A stretch of DNA of 64,000 bases from Lotus japonicus (taxonomy: Eukaryota > Streptophyta > Magnoliopsida > Fabales > Fabaceae), in contig NC_080043.1 of assembly GCF_012489685.1 (NCBI RefSeq), forward strand, positions 59,170,289 to 59,234,288, given 5' to 3'. The translations under genes and the position numbers were made by a program. The notes beneath the pieces are model-generated. The model searched no databases and was not told where the DNA came from. It saw only the letters and a list, made by a program, of their open reading frames with translations. Positions 11,277-22,153 of this stretch are shown here, one piece after another. Numbering within the stretch: the stretch's first letter is position 1; the number at the start of each line of letters is the position of its first letter.

Positions 11277-13826
11277 ATGGAAGGACTTGAACAATCTCAA
11301 GAAGAGCTGAGGAGTGAAGTGAACCAGATGAAGGAGCAAATGGAAAAAATCTTAGAAGCTGTGCAGGCGCTCGGAAGAAGAGAAAGCACAGAAGGGATCC
11401 CTTCGAGTGGCGTTGGAGATCATGTGACCACTCCAGCTTACCCACCTGGCTTCGAGCCTCAACCTCTGATCATTACTCCCCAAGGGGTGATGTTTCGTTC
11501 CGCGCTCCCACATAACTCCAATATCTCTTCGCAAGCAGCGTCACAATCATTTATGTCGTTCTATGGCATCCCTCAGAACTATACGTCTACAGTTGATCCA
11601 AACCCGCTCTTGGGATTTACGTCTGAGATTGGTACAAACTCTGGAAATCCCACTGCAAACCTGCAGAATATCACCCAGCCACAAGATCACGCCTACACTA
11701 CTCTGGAAGGATCTACAGTTATGACCACTGCTCCTGTGTCACATCCTCACCATGCCACACCTGCTCATGGGCAACCATAAACTACCCTTCACCTTCAAGC
11801 ATCCCTGGAAAATCCCGTACCTCCTCCCTCTGTTTATGCACATGCACCGCATATTCAAACTGTTGTGGAGGAAGCTCTTACGGGCCTAACCAAAGACGCG
11901 TCGAAAGGACAATTTGCAATGTTAGAAGAAAGGTTACGAGCTGTTGAGGGAAACAATTATGGGGTCATGAATGCAGCAGACTTGTGCTTAGTCCCGGATA
12001 TCGTCATTCCTCCAAAGTTCAAGGTACCTGAGTTCGATAGATACAAAGGGACCACTTGCCCAAAGAATCATCTAACAATGTATTGCAGAAAAATGGCATC
12101 CTATGCGTATGACGACAAATTACTAATCCATTTTTTCCAAGATAGTCTCTCTGGGGCAGCATCAAGTTGGTATACACAGTTAGAACGAAGTCACATTCGC
12201 TCTTGGAAGGATCTCGCCGATGCGTTCCTGAAGCAATACAAGTTCAACTTGGATATGGCCCCTGATCGGATACATCTTCAGAATATGCTGAAAAAAGGGA
12301 ATGAGACATTTAAAGAGTATGCCCAGAGATGGAGGGAGATAGCGGCTCAAGTATACCCTCCAGTGACTGATAAGGAGATGATAACTATGTTCGTCGAAAC
12401 CCTTCAGCCCCCATTTTACGATCATATGGTTGGAAGCGTCTCTTCCAATTTTGCAGATATGGTAACCGTTGGGGAAAGAGTAGAAAGTGGAATGCGTACC
12501 GGGAGAATTGCTCAAGCCTCGGGTGGAATTCCGAGTACGAGGAAACCTACCTACAATGGCGGAAGGAAGAAAGAAGGTGAAGCACATGTTGTAGGTTTTG
12601 CAGGGCAGGACAGGCAAGCTAACAATGTCCATTACTCACCTCGCGCTCAGCCACAGTACCAGACGGTGGCCAACATTCCACCCTCTACGACTCAAGCACC
12701 GCCCTCAGCTCCTGCACATCCTAGGCAAAATTTTAGACCAAATCAAGGTTCTTGGTCTAATACAAACCAGAGGAGCGGAGAAAGGAGACGTTTCGACCCA
12801 ATCCCCAAGACATACTCAGAGCTACTACCACACCTCATCAGTAATTCATTGGTTGTTCCTACGCCACTGAGGCCCGTTGAACCCCCATATCCGAAATGGT
12901 ATGACCCAAATGCTAAGTGTGACTACCATGCGGGTGCGATAGGTCACTCCACTGAAAACTGTTGGCCACTGAAACACAAGGTGCAAGCTCTGATTGATGC
13001 TAAATGGTTGACCTTCACAGAAGAGGCAGATCCAAACATCAAGAAGAACCCTCTCCCGAATCATGGGGAGCAGTCTACCAATGCAATTGAGGAAAGTCTC
13101 GGTCAAGAAATGGTGGAAAACGTAGATGAAGTGAAGACTCCCATGGGTGTAATCTTCGTTGAGATGTGCAAGTACGGCATGATAAGCGGGAGTCTAGATA
13201 AGAAGGAGATGTGTGGTCTCCACCCCGGGTCACATCACTTGATCCAGGATTGTGAAGAGTTTAAACTGGTTCTCCAAAACCTAATGGATGAGAAACTGGT
13301 ACAGGTTTGTCGTGCAGTGAACAACGGTGACGTATGCGCGATTGATGAGCAAGCACCCCCATTTCGAAAGCCCTTGGTTATCCCGTATGTGAAAACTGGC
13401 CCTGTCAGCACCCCCACAATACCAACTCCACTCATGATACGCATGCCAACTCCTTTTCCATATAAGGACAATAAGGCAGTGCCATGGAAGTATGACCTAG
13501 AGGTTTATCCGAATAACTCCCAGCTGAAGATTAGTGGTCGTGATACTCCAGTTGTTACCAACATTTCTGGAATCGGGAGGATGACCCGCAGTGGGCGAAT
13601 CTATGGCCGACCAGAAGATGACAAAGACAAACCTAAAGAAGCACCGGTGAGCGAAAAAGGAAAAGAGAAAACGGGTGGAGAGGCTGCCAATGAAAATATC
13701 GAGGAAATAGCACAAGAATCAAAACCTGTGTCTGATGAGGAGGTGTGCGAATTCCTGAAATTCATAAAGAAAAGTGAGTATGCAGTGGTGGACCAGTTGA
13801 ATCGCATCCCGGCAAGGCCCTCTTAA
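11277..13826 (+). pseudogene. Ogre gag, one internal stop and a broken join to protease
   Basis: Gag forms the RNA-containing particle. ATG 11277 starts an N-terminal coiled-coil segment (residues 1-40) followed by a Pro/Ser/Thr-rich linker. An in-frame TAA at 11778-11780 interrupts the frame, which continues in the same phase through the retrotransposon gag domain (about 12040-12480). Two Cys/His clusters follow, C-D-Y-H...GH...C near 12919-12960 and C-G-L-H...H-H...C near 13213-13250. The frame stops at 13824-13826. In related elements gag and protease are one continuous frame. Here the phase changes just before 13815, so a small indel is likely. The stop and shift together would prevent a normal gag-pro product. 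Confidence 0.85.
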
Positions 13827-14929
13827 TGAATTCAGATCCCCATAGAAAAGCATTGTTGAAGGTCTTGAATGAGGCGCATGTAACCCAAGACATCTCAGTG
13901 GGTAGGTTTGAAGGAATTGTTGGTAATATCACAGCTAATAATTTCTTGGCGTACTCTGACGCTGAGATTCCCCCTGAAGGCATTACACACAACAAAGCTT
14001 TGTACATTTCTCTCAAATGCATGGATCATATTATGGCAAAAGCTCTTGTTGATAATGGATCATCTGTTAATGTGCTGCCAAAGCCGACATTTGATAGACT
14101 ACCAGCTGGAAGACTGCAAATGAGGCCTAGTCCTATGATTGTGAAGGCTTTCGATGGTACGAGAAGAGAAGTGTTGGGAGAGATTGATTTGCCAGTTTTG
14201 GTCGGGCCAGTAACCTTCATTATGACTTTCCAAGTGATGGATATGGTGCCGGCATATAGCTGTCTCTTGGGAAGGCCCTGGATGCATCCTGCAAAGGCCT
14301 TGCCATCCACCCTTCACCAGAAGATCAAGTTCATAGTTGATGATAAGCTTGTCATAGTGTCCGCTGAGGAAGACATGTTGATAAGCAAGCCAATAACAAC
14401 CCCTTATATAGAGGCTGCTGAGGGAGCTGTGGAGGCTTCTTTCCAATCCTTAGAGATAGCTAATGCTACCTATGTGAAGGAAAAAGCACCGATTCTGAGG
14501 ACCGAATTATCTGGGGCATCACCTGCTGCTAAGATGATGATAGAAAAGGGTTACCAATACGGTTGCGGATTGGGAAAGGAAGGTCAAGGCAGAACCAATC
14601 TGGTGGAAATCCCAATCAACAAAGACCGTTCTGGACTTGGGTATGTGCCCACGCCCGCCGATAAAAAAAGGATTGCGGATGAAAGGAAAGAGAAGAAGGC
14701 TGCCAAGCGAGAGGGTCGAGAAGCCTTAGCTCAAGGGATCCCTATCTGTAACATCCGTAAAAGCTTTCAGAGCGCTGGATTCGCTTTTTTAAGCCAGGTC
14801 GCCATGGCTGCAGAAGAAGCACCTGGAAATGAACGTGTTGATCTTGTTCTTCCCTGTGAGCCTGACTCAGAACTCGACAACTGGGAAATTCTTGAGCTTC
14901 CCGTGGTCCTTAGCCCAGATTCAAAGTAA
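13826..14929 (+). CDS. Ogre protease with C-terminal G-patch
   Basis: The open frame overlaps the gag stop by one base (TAATG at 13824-13828). Family-like sequence starts slightly upstream in this phase. A retropepsin active site V-D-N-G-S-S is encoded at 14048-14065, with the catalytic Asp at 14051. A second conserved stretch, C-L-L-G-R-P-W, near 14261-14281 matches the flap/C-terminal part. Downstream, about 14530-14650 encodes a glycine-rich G-patch motif (K-G-Y-Q-Y-G-C-G-L-G-K), an RNA-associated module also found in some retroviral proteases. The TAA at 14927-14929 lies inside the proposed intron, so the spliced message would continue into RT. Confidence 0.88.
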   Translation: MNSDPHRKALLKVLNEAHVTQDISVGRFEGIVGNITANNFLAYSDAEIPPEGITHNKALYISLKCMDHIMAKALVDNGSSVNVLPKPTFDRLPAGRLQMRPSPMIVKAFDGTRREVLGEIDLPVLVGPVTFIMTFQVMDMVPAYSCLLGRPWMHPAKALPSTLHQKIKFIVDDKLVIVSAEEDMLISKPITTPYIEAAEGAVEASFQSLEIANATYVKEKAPILRTELSGASPAAKMMIEKGYQYGCGLGKEGQGRTNLVEIPINKDRSGLGYVPTPADKKRIADERKEKKAAKREGREALAQGIPICNIRKSFQSAGFAFLSQVAMAAEEAPGNERVDLVLPCEPDSELDNWEILELPVVLSPDSK

Positions 14930-15136
14930 TTTGTAATGCCACTCCTATTGCTCTGCCCAAGGCTTTAGGATAGACCTTTGTATTAGGGCTCACCCTTTTA
15001 AAATATCTATGTGTTATCAATAAAATGCATTTTGAATTTCCAAGTATGTTTAATCTTTGTACCCCATGCCCATCCATAGATTCCTTCTATTCATTTCCCT
15101 TCTTCTCTTTCTTTCTTTCATTTCCCGACATTGCAG
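14926..15136 (+). other. Ogre intron between protease and RT
   Basis: Donor GTAATT at 14926 and acceptor TTGCAG ending at 15136, with a pyrimidine-rich tract at 15080-15125. Removing these 211 bases deletes the protease stop and joins phase 2 to phase 2. The codon AA|G then reads Lys, followed by Y-E-S-D-S in the RT frame. Ogre elements are known for a spliced intron at this place. Splicing here is inferred from sequence only. Confidence 0.85.
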
Positions 15137-18100
15137 GTACGAAAGTGATTCTCTTGACGGTGACAGTGCTAGCCCTTTATCCCATGATTTTGATCGTCCC
15201 GTTAATCAAGCTGATGAAGTTGAGGAAGATGAGTGGGAGCCCTCCCCCGATCTCTTGAGGCTCGTGGATGAAGAGGATAGAAAAATCGAGCCGCATGAGG
15301 AGCCAATGGAAGTGATCAATTTGGGGTCTGAGGAGAACAAAAAGGAGGTCAAGATTGGCACTTGTATAAAGGGAGATGCGCGTGGCAAACTAGTTTCATT
15401 ACTCTTTGAATATGTTGATGTCTTCGCATGGTCTTACCAGGACATGCTTGGGCTCGACCCTGCAATCGTAGTGCACAAGTTGCCCATGAAACCTGAATGC
15501 TCACCGGTCAAGCAAAAGTTGAGGCGCATGAAGCCTGAGATGTCGCTGAAAATAAGAGAAGAAGTTAAAAAACAATTTGATGCAGGGTTCTTGGCTGTCT
15601 CGAAGTATCCCCAATGGGTTGCAAACATTGTCCCAGTCCCCAAGAAAAATGGCCAAGTTCGTATGTGTGTGGATTATAGGGATTTGAATCGAGCCAGCCC
15701 CAAAGACGATTTCCCCCTGCCTCACATTGATGTATTGGTAGATAACACTGCTCACCATTCGTTCTTCTCATTCATGGATGGTTTCTCGGGTTACAATCAG
15801 ATTCGAATGGCCCCTGAAGACATGGAAAAAACGACATTCATCACGTTGTGGGGAACCTTCTGTTATAAGGTGATGTCATTTGGTTTGAAAAATGCTGGGG
15901 CAACCTATCAAAGGGCAATGGTCACCTTGTTTCATGACTTGATGCACAAAGAGATTGAAGTTTATGTGGATGATATTATTGCAAAGTCAACAACTGAAGA
16001 AGAGCACATAGCAAATCTGCATAAGTTGTTCGAACGACTGAGAAAGTTTAAGCTTCGGTTAAACCCCGCAAAGTGCACCTTCGGAGTGAAGTCTGGGAAA
16101 TTGTTGGGATTCATAGTGAGCCAGAAAGGAATAGAAGTTGATCCAGACAAAGTACGAGCAATCCAGGAGATGCCAGCCCCACGTACAGAAAAAGAGGTTC
16201 GCGGTTTCTTAGGGAGGCTGAATTACATTGCTAGGTTCATATCCCAGCTCACTGCCACATGTAAGCCCATCTTTAAATTGCTGCGTAAGAATCAATCGAT
16301 GGAGTGGAATGATGATTGTCAACGTGCTTTTGAAAAGATCAAACAATACTTGCAGAACCCTCCTATACTGGTGCCTCCCGTTCCAGGGCGACCACTTATA
16401 ATATATCTAACAGTCCTGGAGGGGTCCATGGGGTGTGTCCTGGGGCAACATGATGAGTCTGGAAGGAAGGAACAAGCCATCTACTATTTGAGTAAAAAGT
16501 TCACTGACTGTGAAGCCAGGTATTCATTGTTAGAACGAACTTGTTGTGCTTTGGCTTGGGCCGCTCGGCGATTGAGACAGTATATGTTGAGTCACACAAC
16601 TTGGTTGGTCTCCAAAATGGATCCAATTAAATACATATTCGAAAAGCCTGCTCTCACTGGACGGATTGCAAGATGGAAAATGCTCCTATCAGAATACGAT
16701 ATTCTGTATGTCACTCAGAAGTCTGTAAAAGGCAGTGCACTCGCAGATTTCCTGGCACATCAACCTTTGAACGATTACCAGTCGATGCAATGTGAATTCC
16801 CAGATGAGGATATAATGGCATTATTTGAAGAAGGAGAAACTTCAAGAGACGGCAAATGGGTCCTCTTTTTTGATGGGGCATCAAACATGCTTGGACATGG
16901 GATAGGAGCTGTATTGATTTCTCCGGAAAAACAATATATTCCAATCACGGCCAGGTTATGCTTTGACTGTACAAATAACATAGCAGAGTATGAAGCATGT
17001 GCAATGGGATTGCAAGCAGCCCTGGAGACCAAAGTAAGAAACTTAGAGGTGTATGGGGATTCAGCATTAGTAATCCACCAGTTGAAAGGGGAGTGGGAAA
17101 CGCGAGATGCAAAGTTAATCCCTTACCAATCCTACATTAGAGAGTTGATGGAGGAATTTGATGAGGTTAACCTTCACCATATCCCTCGAGAAGATAATCA
17201 GTTGGCAGACGCTTTGGCAACTTTGTCATCAATGTTTGAAGTCAGCCAGGATGGTGAGATGCCTCTCATAAAAACTCAAAATCATGATAAACCTGCATAT
17301 TGCCAAGTTGTGGAAGGGGAGCCTGACGGGAAACCATGGTATTATGACATCAAGAAGTACATCAAGTGCAAAGAGTACCCATCAGATGCTACTGAAAATG
17401 ATAAAAGGACCCTGAGGAGACTGGCCACCAGTTTCTTTCTGAACGGGGATGTCCTCTATAAGAAAAACTTGGACCTCGTACTCCTTCGATGTGTGGATGC
17501 AACTGAAGCACAAAGAATCATCGACGAAATCCATGAAGGTTCCTTTGGGACCCATATGAATGGGCATACAATGGCAAAGAAAATCTTAAGAGCAGGATAT
17601 TACTGGCTCACCATGGAAACAGACTGTTGTAATCACGTAAAGAAATGCTACAAGTGTCAAGTGTACGCTGATAATATCAATGCTTCCCCAGTGTCTCTGA
17701 ATGTTATGACGACACCTTGGCCATTCTCAATGTGGGGAATAGATGTGATTGGACCCATCGAACCAAAGGCATCAAATGGGCACCGCTTCATCTTGGTGGC
17801 GATTGACTATTTCACCAAATGGGTGGAAGCCTCGTCTTATGCAAGTGTGACAAAGAATGTGGTGGTGAGATTCATTAAAAAGGAGCTGATTTGTCGATAT
17901 GGTCTCCCAAGCAAGATTATCACAGATAATGGAACTAACCTGAACAACAAGATGATGAAAGAGTTGTGTGATGATTTCAAAATCCAGCACCATAATTCGA
18001 CTCCGTATCGTCCAAAGATGAATGGGGCGGTCGAGGCGGCTAATAAGAACATCAAGAAGATCGTTCAAAAGATGGTCGTAACTTATAAAGATTGGCATGA

Positions 18101-18584
18101 TATGCTCCCTTTCGCCTTGCATGGCTACCGCACTTCTGTGCGAACTTCCACTGGTGCTACCCCTTTTTCCTTGGTGTATGGTATGGAGGCGGTCCTCCCA
18201 TTTGAAGTAGAGATCCCATCATTGAGAGTGATAAAAGAAGCCGAGTTAGAAGAGGCTGAATGGATCCAAGCTCGCTTTGAACAACTGAATCTTATTGAAG
18301 GAAAAAGGTTGAATGCGTTGTGCCATGGTCAGTTATACCAGAAACGAATGAAAAAGGCCTTTGACAAGAGAGTACGCCCGCGAGAACTTCAAGAAGGGGA
18401 CTTGGTGCTTAAAAAGATTCTACCAATTCATAAGGATTCACGAGGAAAGTGGACTCCGAATTATGAAGGTCCTTATGTTGTGAAGAAGGCATTCTCAGGA
18501 GGTGCCTTAATTCTTACTAATATGGATGGCGATGAACTCCCGCATCCTGTCAATTCTGACTCGGTCAAGAAGTATTACGCTTAG
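15137..18584 (+). CDS. Ogre RT / RNase H / archaeal-type RNase H / integrase
   Basis: This second exon has an uninterrupted 1148-codon frame to TAG 18582-18584. RT shows M-C-V-D-Y-R-D-L-N (about 15663), F-G-L-K-N-A (about 15880) and the catalytic Y-V-D-D-I (15963-15977). The connected RNase H spans about 16400-16750. A second RNase H domain with F-D-G-A-S (about 16868) and A-D-A-L-A-T-L-S-S (about 17206) follows; two RNase H domains mark the Tat lineage. Integrase has an HHCC zinc finger (about 17530-17660) and a DDE core with Asp 17742-17744, Asp 17925-17927 and Glu 18033-18035, giving D-x60-D-x35-E. All key residues are present. It would copy and insert the element, but needs a working gag. 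The usable N-terminus comes from splicing, not from an ATG in the intron. Confidence 0.95.
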
Positions 18585-19513
18585 AGCCGGTCAGATAGGT
18601 TGAACAGTCAGTTGCAGCCTATGAATGAAAAAAGAGAATACAAAGAAATGGAAAAAATGAATGAATAAAAAAAAATGAAAAAAAGAGCTCGTTAGGTTGA
18701 AAACCTGAAAAGGCGACCTAGGCAAAAATTAGAGCAAACCCGTGAGCCGAAAACTCGAAAGATCGGCCCACTTTGAAACAACCAAAGTTGAACAAAGGAG
18801 TAAGGACTAATGTTGAGACATGAGGCAAAATGAGATTGAAGTAAGAAAAGCGAGTCCTCAGAATGGAGGGGATCTTCATGTGGAAAAGTTGCAAGTGATT
18901 AACAGGCTTCGAGATCTTGGGCATGAATGGCTAGCATTAACACCTAAAGGGTGTCACTTTGTTCGTGCGTCATCAGCTTCTAGCCTTTTCTTTCCCAAAC
19001 TTTTGTCATCTTTCTCCCACTATGAATATTATCATTGTAAACACAACTCCCTTTCTTTGAATTTCACATGAATATTTGTTGTTCAACTTGTATTTGTTTG
19101 GTGAACATATATTTTATTTAAGAGGTGAGTCTATTCCTAATTAAAGGCTTTCTGTTCGCCTCGAGCATTTGGGGCATGTCCAGAAGAAGGGTGTATGTGA
19201 TCAGGGGATTAAAAAAAATATATATATAAAAAAGGAGAAGAGAGCATCTGAGCAAATATCACAAGGTTCATGAGGAATCACTGTTGTTCTTAAGGAAAGT
19301 TGATCCAAGTGTCCCGCAACATTCGATACTGCAAGGATGGGGGATCAGCACCAAATAAAGATAATAAAAATTAATGGTGTCTAGCACTGATACCAATGAC
19401 AAAGATGGAAAGAAATAAAAAAAAGATTAAAATCACTAATGCACTGCATCTGCATGTCATGCATATCATCATTGTGTGTTAAATTATGCATTTGCTTATT
19501 ATTATGGATCATG
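18585..19513 (+). other. Ogre 3' UTR, unique part
   Basis: Non-coding, A-rich just after the pol stop (18620-18690). No second convincing ORF. Short open stretches here lack family features. Confidence 0.6.
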
Positions 19514-20000
19514 TTGACCTCAGGTGGGTATGTTTTTGTCGATACCTGTTGGTTCCAGGCTGGTATGTTTTTGTTGATGCCTGTTTATTTTTTTCGTTGA
19601 TCCCAGGCTGGTATGTTTTTGTTGATGCCTCTTTATTTTTTTCGTTGATCCCAGGCTGGTATGTTATTGTCGATGCCTGTTTAATTTTTTTTCGTTGGTC
19701 CCAGGCGGGTATGTTTTGTCGATGCCGGTTTAATTTTTTTCGTTGACCTCAGGTGGGTATATTTTTGTCGATACCTGTTTAATCTTTTCGTTGGCTTCAG
19801 GTGGGTATGTTCTTGTCGATATCTGTTGGCCTCAGGCGGGTACGTTATTGTCAATGCCTGTTTAGTTTCTGTTAGCCTCAGGCGGGTACATTATTGTCAA
19901 TGCCTGTTTAATTTCTGTTCGCCTCAGGCGGGTGTGTTATTTGCCGATGCCTGTTTAAATTTTGTTTGACTTAGGCAGGTAGATGAATGTCGATGCCTAT
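19514..20000 (+). repeat. Minisatellite in the Ogre 3' UTR
   Basis: About 11 imperfect copies of a unit built on CAGG(C/T)GGGTATGTTTTTGT followed by CGATGCCTG and a T-rich spacer with CGTTG. Spacing is about 40-60 bp. Copies start near 19521, 19556, 19604 and on to 19972, and the later copies diverge. Tandem repeats in this region are known from plant Tat/Ogre elements and can seed genomic satellites. Confidence 0.85.
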
Positions 20001-20154
20001 ATTGTCTTTGTTTGACTTGAATTGGTGTTTAGTTTCATGCTCGAGGTTGTTTGTGCGCTATAGGTTTTGTTCTCTAACCTACTGCGGATTACCCGACTTT
20101 ATATCCTAACGTCTTGTATCCACGTCTTTACTTTGCTCTTACCATGGTAAGAGA

Positions 20155-20170
20155 CAAATAAAGAGGGGCA
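20155..20170 (+). other. Polypurine tract of the Ogre element
   Basis: AAATAAAGAGGGGCA lies directly before the 3' LTR start at 20173 and would prime plus-strand synthesis. Confidence 0.8.
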
Positions 20171-20172
20171 GC

Positions 20173-22153
20173 TGTGGATACCCCTTTTTGTCCGGGCTTA
20201 ATCTTTTGAATCAAGAAAACATTAATAGCTTAATTATGATTAAAATAATCAAGTGAGTTAATTTATTTTTGATTCTTTAACCATGTGACCAAAAATGCTC
20301 TGCCAAGTAAAAAAGAGTGTGTGGTTAGTGGGTGTGAACACCTAATTTTATCCTACTCCTTTTACTTTCCCTTATTCTAATTTTATTCAAATTTCTATCA
20401 TTTTTGAAAAAATTGTAGGTGCATGCACACCATCTTTCTTGCAGGCCATGCACTGGCTTGGAAGCTAAAGAAATGTGGTCAAGGACATCAAGTGAAATTG
20501 AAGAAATTTGTGTTGAAAATTAGCATCTCATTAAATGCTTTCAAAAAAAAACAAATTTCAACCAGCTTTTTTTTTTTTTATCCCTGAAGTATTATAGAAG
20601 AAGAGAAAGAAAGGGTCACAACGTGACCAAGCAATAGAAGAGAATATAAAAATAAAGAAAAGGGAGACAAAAGTCCTTAGTAGCATGCCAACCATGTGCC
20701 TTGCTATCTACCTATCTGAAGCTAATCTAGAGATATGTTGTTGAAAAAGCATCTTGAAGCTAGATTTGCGGTTGAAAAAGGCAACCATGGCACAGTACCA
20801 AATCTTCTCAAGTTGAAATTTGAAGATATGATCTCAAGAATGACAAGCCAAGCTTACAATTTTTCACATCTTAGCTGCAATTGTTGAAAGCATTGAAAAA
20901 ATACAGTTGGGCTCTTTAAATGCATGAAGAAATTTGCAAGTTTCATGGCCAATAAATAAGAAGAAGAGCAGAGTGTAAAGCAGGAGAAAACAGAGGAAAG
21001 AAACGGAAAAAAGGAAGGAAAGAAAGAAGGAGGAGGAAAGAGAAAAAAGAAGGAAGAAAAGGCAGAGAGGAACGGTTTTTTTTTGGAGATTCTTGTAGGA
21101 TTTGTAGCTTTTTTGAGTTCTCACTCTTTATTTTCATTTTTGCTGTTGGTGGCTCTCATAAGGTATTTTTTCTCTCTTGAACCATTTTACTATGCTTTTA
21201 TTACTCACATGTTCCTCTCTTCTTTTTTTGTTGGGCTCTCCATAACACTACTAAAATCTATATCTGATGGCCCATGATTTCGTTTTTTTTGTTTCTTTCA
21301 TTCTGAATTCGTGGGCTAGTCTGTTTTTTTTTTTGAAAGGAACTTCAGCTGTTTTTTTGGCATCTGATGGTCTTTTTTTTTTATGGAATAGTACTTAGTG
21401 TTTTTCGTATCTGATGGGCCTTTTTGTTTTTGAAACAATGGTTCAGTTTCGTTTTTTTGGTACCATGTGGACCAGATTGCATTAAATTATCAAATATGAG
21501 TATCAAATATTACTAGTTTTCTCTCTAAATAATTATTTGCTTATAAAAAAAATCTAAAAAATATATTTTTCTTCAACCTTGTATCTATCATGAAATGCTA
21601 AGATCAAAACTCTTTTGCAAATAAATAAAAAACTAAAAAAACAAATAATAATCTTTTTTCTCAATAAAGATTAGTCTTTTAAAGAAAACTAAAAAATATC
21701 ACAACCAACTCATGTTTTTCTACCAAAGAACTACGTAGCCTTGATTTTCTCTTTTGATAGAGAATACGTAGGCCCGGGGTCACTCCCGCCAGGCACTCCA
21801 AACAAAAAAAATCTAAATTTTGTTCTTCTTTGTAGAATAATCTTTTCATTACACTAGCAACATGTAAATATCCTTTTTAATTCAAATTTATAAAAAATAC
21901 AAGACCTATTTTCAAGGACAAAATAAATGATTTAGAAAGCTAAGAAATCTTGCATAATTAACCACAGGTAACTGTCTTATGACGGACGTTGTAGGGCGCT
22001 AACACCTCCCTATACGTAACCGACTCCCGAATCTAGATTTGGTTTCTTTTATTACTTGGGTTCTCTGATGTTCTCCCTAAAAACATTAGTGGCGACTCTA
22101 CTGATACTTGATTAGTTTTAACGCGCCGTCCCGCCGCGACCCCCGTTGCGACA
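20173..22153 (+). repeat. 3' LTR of the Ogre element
   Basis: 1981 bp, starting TGTGGATACC and ending GTTGCGACA. It is nearly identical to the 5' LTR but lacks the hAT insertion. Visible differences include loss of the TATA T near 20951 and single-base changes near 21620, 21775 and 22055. It is followed by the target duplication TTCAT. Confidence 0.95.

Larger units (their letters stand above)
5062..22153 (+). mobile_element. Ogre-type Ty3-gypsy (Tat) LTR retrotransposon, near complete
   Basis: The element begins TGTGGATACC and ends GTTGCGACA. It is flanked by the 5-bp duplication TTCAT (5057-5061 and 22154-22158). Order: 5' LTR, primer-binding site, 1-kb leader, ORF1, gag, protease, intron, RT/RNase H/second RNase H/integrase, repeat-rich 3' UTR, polypurine tract, 3' LTR. 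An extra ORF before gag plus an intron between protease and RT is diagnostic of Ogre. Length is 17,092 bp including a 745-bp hAT insertion. By eye the LTRs differ at about a dozen bases over 2 kb apart from that insertion, which suggests a recent insertion. The integrase frame is intact but ORF1 and gag-pro carry breaks. Confidence 0.95.
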
